From positions 1 to 11,709 of the forward strand of contig JAOXYC010200907.1 of NCBI GenBank assembly GCA_028565715.1: a stretch of 11,709 nt of DNA. Reading direction: 5' to 3'. This document shows positions 1 to 8,100 of the stretch, one piece after another. The position numbers were made by a program, and so were the translations under genes. A model generated the notes under the pieces. It worked only from the letters and a program-made list of their open reading frames with translations, did no database searches and was not told the origin of the DNA. The stretch's first letter is position 1, and every line of letters starts with the position of its first letter. This stretch comes from Phoronis pallida (taxonomy: Eukaryota > Phoronida > Phoronidae).

Positions 1-136
1 GGGAGGTATACTGCTGATGATGCGTACTAGCTGATGAGGCAGGCAAAGTGTGGCAGCGCTACGGCGTTTTCTATTTCACTTGACAAGCCAACAGGGTCGA
101 ATGAAAATTAATTCAGTTTGTTTTTGTTTTTTCCAG

Positions 137-282
137 GAAGTCAAGCTTTTCCTATCAATTCTGGATGTACCCTTCATGGAAGATAGATGGTATAACCCAT
201 TTATGAATGCTGTTCTACGAGATCATCCAGACTCAGTTATTGCTGGCGGAATATCCCAGTTTGTAACACCACCATGGGGATT
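137..282 (+). CDS. FBXO22: FBXO22 penultimate exon in window (146 nt)
   Basis: The acceptor is the pyrimidine-rich tract ending TTTTTTCCAG at 136. The donor is GTAAGG at 283. The exon starts in phase 0 (GAA GTC AAG) and ends two bases into a codon. It encodes 48 whole codons ending VTPPWG. A reading frame with a Met at 50 runs into this exon, but bases 50-136 are intronic (they hold the pyrimidine tract), so that Met is not a start. Confidence 0.85.
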
Positions 283-1580
283 GTAAGGATTTTTGTGGCA
301 TTCCAAATTTTTAAAACTTACTGAATTTTTTAAACTCAAATTGTACTTTTCCTGACTTTTTTACTCTGCAAAATATGCATCCTTGGGGTCTTTGGAAGAT
401 ATTTTAATAGCGCACTCCTGACACACACTTGTTTGTCTAGCAGAGACAGACATTGATCTCAAGTTACCCAAATTTGTTATGACCTCAGGGAAACCACTAC
501 GTTTTAGAATAACCATCCAATGTTCTTGTTTTATTGAATTGTGTCAACCCATGCATCTTCCTGACAAGCATTCCTTTGTCTAGTGGATATAGAAAGTAAC
601 CATGATGTATGCCCAATGTTGAGCAATCGCTTATGGATGTCTGAGAAAAATGCAATACATTTCTGGCAGTATAGATTCCAAGAAAAAATAAAATTTGCTG
701 GAAGAGCCCTTAAACATCCTCCATGATGGTCACAGGATTTGCATTTTTTAGAATTATAAAATTTGTTTTGCCATAATTTCTAAAACAAATTAATCCTCTG
801 GGCTTAACATTAAACACTAGGCAAACAAACTGTTTCTCAAAACTCATTTGTGCTCAGTTTGATCATTATTTAGACAAGAATATTAATGTTGTCTCTGCAA
901 AATTTGTATTAATTTCAAGTTTAAGATACTATTCTGTCAAATAGTTCAGGTTTTCTAGTTTCGAGCGAGTTTGTTTTTGAACGTACCAGAACGTGGAAAC
1001 AGAATCTTTAAATTAAATTAATTTGGTTAATATTTTTTGAGAAAAGACACGTCATATAATTAATGTTTACTGTACTTACTTTAAATTACGTTTACTTATT
1101 TAATTTGGTTAATATTTTTTGAGAAAAGACACGTCATATAATTAATGTTTACTGTACTTACTTTACGTTTACCTATATTTCAGGCAGGGAGACATGACAA
1201 GTACATTTGGTCTTGCAGTTACCGGGGAGAAGTTAAAAGTCGCATCTTGTGTTATCAAGCAAAACCACAAATCACAGAAGAAAATACATAGCATCGTATC
1301 ACAACTTAAGAAAGCAGACATTGTAGAGGACAAGTCATTAGCATTCATGTTTTCATGCATGGGGCGTGGAAAGTATTTTCATGACTGTCCAAACTTTGAG
1401 TCAGGGATTTTCCGAGAACTTTTCCCCAAAACTCCCCTGTTCGGATTTTTTGGAAATGGGGAAGTTGGGTACAACCATATTTTTGATGCCGAAGGGAAAC
1501 GGATAAGTAATGAGGTTCCTAGAACACTGAATAATGTGATGCATTCATACACGACTATATTTGTGTTGTTATCATATTAG
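137..1580 (+). CDS. FBXO22: FBXO22-like F-box/FIST protein, 3' end (join 137..282, 1184..1580)
   Basis: The two exons encode 180 residues and a TAG stop. Exon 1 ends with two bases (TT) of a codon and exon 2 supplies G, giving Leu, so the frame continues. The end of the protein contains CMGRGKYFHD, PLFGFFGNGEVG and HSYTTIF, which match in order the C-terminal FIST_C part of animal FBXO22 (family: CVGRG, PLFGFFGNGEIG, HSYTTI). The first exon contributes DSVIAGGISQ, matching the family segment before it. FBXO22 is the substrate-recognition subunit of an SCF (SKP1-CUL1-F-box) ubiquitin ligase; in mammals it is linked to degradation of KDM4 histone demethylases. That role is family knowledge; the F-box itself is upstream of the window. 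The protein ends soon after HSYTTIFVLLSY, a little shorter than in vertebrates. It is convergent with the SLC12 gene; the two stops are about 3.5 kb apart. Confidence 0.9.
283..1183 (+). other. FBXO22 intron (901 nt) with a local tandem duplication
   Basis: AT-rich intron with a GTAAGG donor and a TTTCAG acceptor. No coding potential was seen on either strand. Its only structure is an 82-bp-period duplication at 1018-1176, listed separately. Confidence 0.8.
1018..1176. repeat. Two-copy tandem duplication (period about 82 bp) beside the splice acceptor
   Basis: Copy 1 (1018-1099) and copy 2 (1100-1176) share a block of more than 60 identical bases from TAATTTGGTTAATA through CTGTACTTACTTTA. 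Copy 2 then lacks about five bases and passes into the acceptor of the FBXO22 terminal exon. The near-identity indicates a recent event. The duplicated block supplies intron sequence within 20 bases of the splice site, possibly including the branch-point area. Confidence 0.9.
1184..1580 (+). CDS. FBXO22: FBXO22 terminal exon, FIST_C domain (397 nt)
   Basis: The acceptor CCTATATTTCAG ends at 1183. The exon reads on from the previous one as L-QGDMTSTFGLAVTGEK and ends at TAG 1578-1580. The Met at 1194 is internal. A predicted helix containing VSQLKKADI precedes the conserved core MFSCMGRG / PLFGFFGNGEVG. The frame shows no break. The stop is followed after only 20 bases by a transposon terminal inverted repeat, so most of the 3' UTR must be transposon-derived unless polyadenylation is immediate. 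Confidence 0.92.
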
Positions 1581-1600
1581 TGACGGTCACCACCTTATTA

Positions 1601-1883
1601 CCGTATAGCCCCGCAATTGAGGGCATGCGCCTTATTGTGGATTTGCGCCTAATCGCGGAACCTGTAGGCCCATGCGCCTATTGTGCAGGACAAATGATTA
1701 AAACGAGTGTTGAAATTAACATGTCAAAAGTGCGCCTTTATCTGGAGTGCCCGGTTAACATGGGCCTAACCGCAGAACCTTTAGGCCCATGCGCTTATTT
1801 TGGGGGAATTTGAGTTGACAAGTTTTGAGAAAAATGCATTATTTCGCAAATAGGCGCATGTGCTCAACTGCGGGGCTATACGG
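1601..1883. mobile_element. Nonautonomous TIR transposon (MITE-like, 283 bp)
   Basis: The ends are inverted repeats of about 35 bases: CCGTATAGCCCCGCA at the left and its complement TGCGGGGCTATACGG at the right, with the similarity continuing inward to the ATGCGCCT motif and only a few differences. TA dinucleotides flank both sides (1599-1600, 1884-1885), compatible with a TA target duplication, although TA could also belong to the TIR. Inside are two copies of a block of about 36 bp (1648-1683 and 1765-1800) sharing GGCCCATGCGC. No transposase frame is present. It lies 20 bases after the FBXO22 stop codon. The superfamily cannot be assigned from sequence alone. Confidence 0.85.
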
Positions 1884-1905
1884 TAGAACATTACATGGTC
1901 TATGG

Positions 1906-2194
1906 TTAACAAGGAATCCCCCGCACAAACTTTGAATCTATCTCACGAACCACTCATATTTGGTTATTCCCTCTCACGAACCAATGAAGCTCTCGCACTA
2001 ACGCGATATTCCATGCCACAAACAATTATTCCATCTCATGGTAAGAAATTCCCCCTCACGAACCACCAGAGACAACAAAGGACTACAGTACAGTAAAAAG
2101 TTTTGGTGGTTCGTGAGAGGGAATAACCAATTATGAGTGGTTCGTGAGATGGATTCAAAGTTCGTGCCGGGAATTCTCTGGCACCCTTGGTTAA
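1906..2194. mobile_element. Foldback element with iterated CTCACGAACCA motif
   Basis: Left arm 1906-1983 and right arm 2107-2194 are inverted copies; the inner 60 or so bases are nearly identical and the outer ends align with small gaps (TTAAC-AAGG against TTAACCAAGG). The 11-base motif CTCACGAACCA occurs at 1942-1952, 1973-1983 and 2055-2065 on plus and at 2107-2117 and 2138-2148 on minus. It sits 22 bases from the neighbouring MITE. No clear target duplication was found. Reading frames across it on both strands follow the repeat and look accidental. Confidence 0.8.
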
Positions 2195-4133
2195 GATGTG
2201 CTTCTTCAAACTTTGGGAATTGACCTCCTGGTTTGTTTGCAACGAGGGATTCAGTGCCCAATTTAGTGGCATGTGAGAATGACTCTATTTTCAGCAATTT
2301 GTTCTTTGCTGTAGACATTTGAGTTTTTTTTGCTAGTCAAGTGTTACACCACAACTATGTAATATCACTTCAAAATATTCTATTGTTATTATGTGTTTTA
2401 TATTTTTCCATAATGAAACTGACAAAATTGAACAACTCAGCACTGGGCTTATGTTTGATAACAACCGTTTTTTAAGCTTACCACTCCAAAATAGTACTTA
2501 CTGATCACTTAGATGATAAATGCAAGAATACAGTCAACTGAATTTTATTTACTTGTCAATTAAAAATTTAAGCAACAAAAAGAAAAGATCAAAATAAATG
2601 CAAAATTTATTATTCCATCATTCAAACTAACAAAAATAAATTATCAAGCAAATTCAGAACATAAAAAAATGCTTTGCACCATTCAGAAGCGAGACAGACA
2701 TTTCTTAATTTTAATATGATTTTTATCACTTTGAGGTGCAGAAAAAATTGCAAAATCCATTTTTTTAAGTCGACTCTTACCTGTACAAAATAATTTTCAA
2801 ATTACATAGTAGAAGAATATAGATTTGAGACTTGCTTAAAAGCAGGACTTGCGAGTTCTGTATGATTTGGCATGCATTAAGTTTCTAAATATAGGCCTAC
2901 TCGACATGACTAGAAAAATCTCATAAATACTTAGAAACACAATTTTATTTAGTGTAATTGTTTGCTATTATGTTGACAGTCGTTTTTATTTGATGATTTG
3001 TTTTATCATATCTTTATCTCTTAACATTCTATATTGAATCAAGCTTGCTCTCAACCCCTCATTTCTATCTGATTAAATTGTCTGACGAATGGGGGCTTTG
3101 TGTTTGAATTATTGTGGAGGTGACTTGTGTTTTCAGTATATATGCTTCGAATCATTTTATAAAATTTAATTTAATTATACAATAAATAAACCATTAGGGA
3201 TGTCGGTAACAACTTCTTAGTGAGATTCAATGATGACTTGACTAAGGGAATGAAAAAAATAATGAATGACTAAATGCAAAAAGTACAACCTGGTCCACTA
3301 AATATTATTGCAAAAAATAAAAAACTTAATCTATACACTAAATATTGTCAAAAATAATTTATACAAAACAAAACAAATAGCATTGAAAATGCAACATCAC
3401 ATTCTCTACAATGTTTTTAGCATTTTTAAATACAATGAATTATGGGTTTCGGCCGGGCTTAACTACCTAAATCAGGATATACACTACAGGAATTTAAAAT
3501 CGTCAACTAACAAATAACTGTTCATTCAGGGTCTCTCTGAAAACCGATGTTCAAGGTCAAAAACTAACTACTGAAAAAAGCTATGATTTGCTATGAGTAA
3601 ATGCTCATAATCATAGTCTTTCTGGTAAATGACTGAAGGACATGAAATTCAAGAGCTGATGAATTTACATTCCTGTCTTATTCCATTAACTATAAAAGTA
3701 TCATCCTTTTTAAACCAAGCACAATTACTGGACTTGAACAACTTACATAATAATGATAAATGCACTACAGGTTTGAATAGCCTAATATGATTAAACATAA
3801 CACTGTACAGCGTAACAATATCTATGGACTCAACAGACCCATAGCATGAATCAAAATTACTAATTAATAATATTATTTATCACTTTTGACATTAAAGTCA
3901 TGCATCGCTGCTCGCGAAATATTTTGCAATGCAGCATTGTGTCCGTTTCTTCTAGTACATAATTTGAACATTTCCCGTTACCAAACTGAATTCCAACCTT
4001 CATTCTTTACAGAAAACGCGGTTTTAATACCGTTAAGTTAATCTCAGTTTTCTCAATTATGCTGTCTTAGATACTTATCGAGACAGAAAATGAAATGGCC
4101 ACAGGATACAGGATTTTGGACGTAGCGAAAGTG
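2195..4133. other. Intergenic or 3' UTR sequence, no gene recognised
   Basis: AT-rich sequence between the two convergent genes. I see no exon, RNA gene or clear mobile element. It holds AATAAA-type hexamers on both strands. The open frame at 3308-3517 encodes an AT-driven, low-complexity peptide (many K, N, I, Y) with no recognisable motif and is probably chance. Confidence 0.6.
2593..2640 (+). promoter_or_regulatory. Possible polyadenylation signals for FBXO22
   Basis: AATAAA occurs at 2593-2598 and 2635-2640, and ATTAAA at 2559-2564. These are the first canonical hexamers I found on the plus strand after the stop at 1580. If used, the 3' UTR would be about 1 kb and would include the MITE and the foldback element. 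Such hexamers are expected by chance in AT-rich DNA. Confidence 0.25.
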
Positions 4134-4139
4134 TTTATT
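4134..4139 (-). promoter_or_regulatory. Possible polyadenylation signal for the SLC12 gene
   Basis: TTTATT on plus is AATAAA on minus, the nearest canonical hexamer I found downstream of the stop at 5053. An ATTAAA variant lies at 4023-4028. Use of the first would give a 3' UTR of about 0.9 kb containing the 85-bp tandem array and the tRNA-derived insertion. Confidence 0.3.
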
Positions 4140-4918
4140 CCTTCAGACGAATATAGATATCCAATCCATAACAATAAGGCCAACCAAATCAACCTTCCCA
4201 GCGACTTACGACTTTGTGTGAGCTGCCTACATTAATTTTTGAACTACTTGCCATTATACAATGTTTGTAGGTTGACAACCCTGTTCGTTGGTGACATCTC
4301 AAGAAACTGGGTCATAAGGGCCACAGTGCCTCAACTACTTTTTAGTAATTGGACTCGTAACTTAGGCTGACTGAATAACAATAAGACACAAACAGTTCCT
4401 TGCAATGAATGCCCCTTGGCTAATTTTACTAAGGATATTGTGTCCGGTGGTCAAATTCTATACAGCTGCTGAACTCTGCTGGAATTCTGGAATTGTCAAA
4501 CTGTTAACCCTCTGCTGCTGGAGATGAAACCATGCCATAATTCCTTAGCGTAGAGCAACAATGTGTAAAGCTTGTGGATTGAACAGTCGGTATCTTTGTT
4601 GCTCTCTAGAAGCAGGAGTCCACGCCAGGTTTACCCAATATAACAATGCATACGTTATGAATAATAAGTTATCTGTATCTTTGTGGCTCTCTGGAAGCAG
4701 GAATCCACACCAGGTTTATCCAATATAACAATGCATACGTTATGCATAATAAGTTATCTGTATCTTTGTGGCTCTTTAGAAGCAGGAGTCCACACCAGGT
4801 TTATCCAATATTACAATGCATACGTTATGCATAATAAGTTATCTGTATCTTTGTTGCTCTCATAGATGCAGGAATTCACACCAGGTTTATCCAATATAAC
4901 AATGCATACGTTATGAAT

Positions 4919-5042
4919 TTGAAAAGACAGAAAAAATCCAAACTGGACTGGGAATCGAACCCAGGTCTCGCGATTTCCGGTCAGTAGCTCTAACCAACTA
5001 AGCTACCCAGTCGAAGTTAATTCTGTCTGAATATTTACACAT
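4919..5042 (-). mobile_element. Short tRNA-derived SINE-like insertion with 18-bp target duplication
   Basis: The 124-bp insertion is flanked by identical 18-mers, AATGCATACGTTATGAAT, at 4901-4918 and 5043-5060. Inside, on minus, is a tRNA-like core at 4941-5012 with a perfect B box (GGTTCGATTCC) and an A box like TAGCTTAGTTGG. Unlike a usual SINE, about 30 bases precede the tRNA part, and leader and tail carry an 8-base inverted repeat (AGACAGAA / TTCTGTCT). The tail has a T6 run that could stop RNA polymerase III. Long perfect target repeats suggest retroposition, probably by a LINE partner. Confidence 0.8.
4941..5012 (-). pseudogene. tRNA-like pseudogene inside the insertion
   Basis: The 72-bp core folds partly as tRNA: a 7-bp acceptor stem GACTGGG/TCCAGTT with G-U pairs, a 4-bp D stem GCTT/GAGC, and a perfect 5-bp T stem CTGGG/CCCAG. 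The anticodon stem does not form (CTGA is not matched by the TCGC opposite), so a working tRNA is unlikely. It is better read as the Pol III promoter part of the element. Confidence 0.7.
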
Positions 5043-5052
5043 AATGCATACG

Positions 5053-5188
5053 TTATGAATAATAAGTTATCACAGACTCTTGATTCCCTCTCAGTAACAT
5101 GATCGGAGGTAAGTCCCTTGTTAAACTGTCCAACCAAGCCATGTATAGTCCTGACGGGCACATTTCTTTTCTTGGTACAGGCAATGTC
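5053..5188 (-). CDS. SLC12A: SLC12 terminal exon (coding part 136 nt)
   Basis: Acceptor TATTTTTTCAG. It completes Met and encodes 44 residues, [18 protein letters not shown] through [11 protein letters not shown], then TAA at 5053-5055. [17 protein letters not shown] and RGNQ are diagnostic of the SLC12 NKCC/NCC C-terminus. The final codons belong to the last, partial unit of the 85-bp tandem array, and the stop lies inside the 18-bp target duplication of the neighbouring SINE-like insertion. Confidence 0.95.
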
Positions 5189-8100
5189 CTGAAAAAATAA
5201 AACATTTTTTTAAAAGCGATACAAGATATATGATATATCAGTGGTCAAGATCAATCTCTCAAGTTTCCAACAGAGGTCGCCATCGCTGCTCAACGAGAGG
5301 TCAAACTCGAGGCGTGACTTCCCATTCGGCTAACATCTGATGAAGAGGCTAGACGTTGCCTTGTAACATGTAATGTTTAAGTCCAGTTGACCAGACTTAT
5401 AAACTTCAATATCTACACTCCTGGATGACTCATCATCTACTGTAACACCAATTAATCCATACAAAATAAATTTTATTTGATATCATTTTTTAAATAATGA
5501 AATATCAAGTATGGGACCATAAGGATTGACTAAATGACCATTGTTATTTCAAAAGGGCCAGCATTATGCTGTAGACTCACCCTTTTGCATAAATTACTTG
5601 ACCGTGTAGAATTCATAATTGAAAGTCAAAATTAGTGCAATAGAGCTGAATATGGACCACAGTGATATCAACAAATAAAGCAGTCATTGATAACTGGGCT
5701 GGTGACTGTCCTCTACAAATTAATTTTCAATATTTGTTGACTTAACAGTGACTATTTACCAAACAAAAATATAGGTTAGAAACAACATTCAAGCTGAATA
5801 ACAAATGGATATAATTAACACATCACTGCTGTGACGACAAATTATTTATTAAATAAATTTGGAATCGGAAAAAATTTTCTGACCCATTATGGGACTCAAA
5901 CCCACGGCAGGCTTGCAATCTAGGCAAGTGCTCTACCAACTGAGCTAATGAGGCAGCCATGACAGGAACAGTAAATTATTCAGATTCAAGGGGGATTAAC
6001 TGAGGTAGAACCCTTTGCTAAGGATATCGTTCAGTATCGTAAATAGGTTGAATAATTCTACCTCAGTCAGTATCCCCCTTGAATCTGAATAATTTACTGT
6101 TCCTGTCATGACTTGCCTAGATTGCAAGCCTGCCGTGGGTTTGAGTCCCATGATGGGTCAGAACATTTTTTCAGATTCCAAACATTCAAGCTGATATGGA
6201 ACTGCCCCGACATTTGGTGGACAATTTAATTAACATGATTCTGTGAAAGGAAAAAGTTGAATCACAATAACTTCAGAATTCATGAAGTAAGTATAAAAGA
6301 GATGAACCTTACATGAAAATGAGATTGGCATCTTTGCTCTTTTCTTGAACTAGTTCTCTCACTCTCAGATGACGTTGTGTCTGAAAAGTAGATACATTAA
6401 ATCAATGTTATGTTTACTTATAGAATTCAAAAGGAACAATATTTCTACATGGTTGTACAGAATGATGCTTGGCTAGACTTCCTATGATTTTGAAAGTCCT
6501 TATCTCAGATTAACTGTCACCTCTTTCTAATTGATTGCAACTTTTTTCTAGTTCCAAATGCACTCAGTCTAATAACATTAAATAAACCATCGCATGCATT
6601 TCAGAACTATTGTCAGTAACTATTAGTATTGTCCCTAAGATGACAAGTATAGCTTAAACTTAATCACAACACACAGAGCATTTTTACAGAAAACTCTATC
6701 TTATTTACAATACAAAGCATGGACGTTTCTCAGTCTACACAGCCACTGTGTAGACTGTGAAACGTCAGTGCTTTGTATATATTGTAAATAAGATGGAGTT
6801 TTCTGTAAAAACGCTGTGTGTGTTGTTTATATCATTACTGTGGTCTAGGACAAACATTATACTAAACTTAATCTACTATAATCATAATGTTCACCTTAGA
6901 TTTGTTGTCATCAAGCTCTTGTACAGTAATCTTCCAGGGGTAGTCATCTTTGTTCTCCCCTTCTCTCAGCTTGAACGGTTCAATTAATGCATTAAACTCT
7001 GCCATCCTGAAAACAAAATTATTAAGACGTGTATATCGGCAGGATATTTTCATTCATGTGTGCTGATATATATTAATTTCATTCTCAAACCAAAGCTTGC
7101 AGTTCCTAGGAGTGAACCTAGAATTGAAATAAAACCTTGGTTAAATAATCATTTCAAATAGCACAAGTCCTCTTGTATAATTTAAAAGAGGCATCCTTAA
7201 CCCAGCGTTGACAGTCTGACATAGAGGAGACTGGTGGTCAATTGGTTCGGGTTCTTGATTCACACGCCAGCGGCATGGGTTTGAGTCCCGCCAGCGCCAG
7301 TTAGACTTTGTCCTGAGCATAGCACACTGAAGTCCTTCACTCCTCTTATGTCAGGGCTTTTAGTTGAGAGAGAATGCGAGTGTGAATGGCCCCTGGATTT
7401 AATGTTTAACGAACGCTTTCCGGGGGTGGATGATTAACTTTTTTAGTCACATAAAATTATGAAATTGAGGTAAAGCAAGGTTTCATGAAATTGAGAATGA
7501 GTTTGTCAAGTCCATGACTTGCGTACTTACGTGTCTTTTTGTGGAATTTTTCCTATGTTAGGTATTACCGTCAGTAGTGAGTAGTCTATTCTGAACTTAC
7601 TCAGGAGTGTGGCCAGGCTGAAAAGGAAGTGTTGAATGAATATATTATTTTTTCTATATTTTAAACAAGGAGTGCTAAGGTTAGTCAATGCAATCTCATT
7701 CATTTTTCTGAAAAAAAAACACAACTGTCACAATCAACCTACCAGATATTTAAAGATGCATAAGCCGAATTCATGACCATAAAAGTCATAAAAATAATTG
7801 CATATTAGAACTGCATGCACCAATTACTTGGAATATCCCATGATAATTTCTGGCTCCACAAATTAATTTGAATGCGTAGCTCAGTAACTTTTGTAGCCTA
7901 AAATAACTATGGTAGAAAAGTGAGTTGATGAATGAGATTTTATTACGAGACAACAACTATGTTGGCCCTACATGATTGCTCCCATTGAAATTGAGATGGT
8001 ATAAGATTGAACTGTTCTGCAGTATGGAATTAAGAGCTTTTAAGTTTTCCACAAGCTGAAAAGCTATGATGTTCAACTGATGAATTGAAAAAAAAAACAA

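Larger units (their letters stand above)
4591..5070. repeat. 85-bp tandem array adjoining the SLC12 stop codon
   Basis: Units start at 4591, 4676, 4761 and 4846 with an exact 85-base period (each begins TATCTTTGT and contains ACCAGGTTTA and TGCATACGTTATG). The fourth unit is interrupted after 4918 by a 124-bp insertion; the unit's last part resumes at 5043-5070, where it is the last codons and stop of the SLC12 coding region. Units differ by a few substitutions each. All lie in the SLC12 3' UTR. An open frame across three units exists only because the repeat lacks stops in that frame. Confidence 0.92.
5189..6312 (-). other. Last SLC12 intron (1124 nt)
   Basis: It lies between the GTAAGG donor at 6312 and the TTTTTTCAG acceptor at 5189. 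It holds a Penelope/hammerhead-like relic near 5300-5450 and a large tRNA-containing foldback element at 5798-6180. Otherwise it is AT-rich without coding signal. Confidence 0.85.

Noticed and set aside
31-45. CTGATGA motif near the window start as a second hammerhead
   Set aside because: No matching helix II and no GAAA box follow within a reasonable distance.
1169-1360. Minus-strand open frame of 63 codons
   Set aside because: It is antisense to the FBXO22 terminal exon and has no family resemblance.
1998-2318. Minus-strand open frames of 106 and 78 codons
   Set aside because: Their repeated RTTHNWLFPL-like pieces come from the foldback element's iterated motif; no coding evidence.
3308-3517. 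69-codon open frame in the intergenic region
   Set aside because: Its composition follows the AT bias; there is no motif, splice partner or conserved feature.
4683-4865. Plus-strand open frame with internal peptide repeats
   Set aside because: It is a by-product of the 85-bp tandem array, whose period is not a multiple of three; it sits in the antisense of the SLC12 3' UTR.
4591-4918. Possible CRISPR-like array
   Set aside because: The units are contiguous 85-bp tandem copies with no distinct repeat/spacer structure, and the DNA is eukaryotic.
5882-5954. Genuine tRNA gene
   Set aside because: The acceptor stem has mismatches, the anticodon would be AGA without a serine-type long arm, and the sequence lies in a foldback repeat with a damaged second copy.
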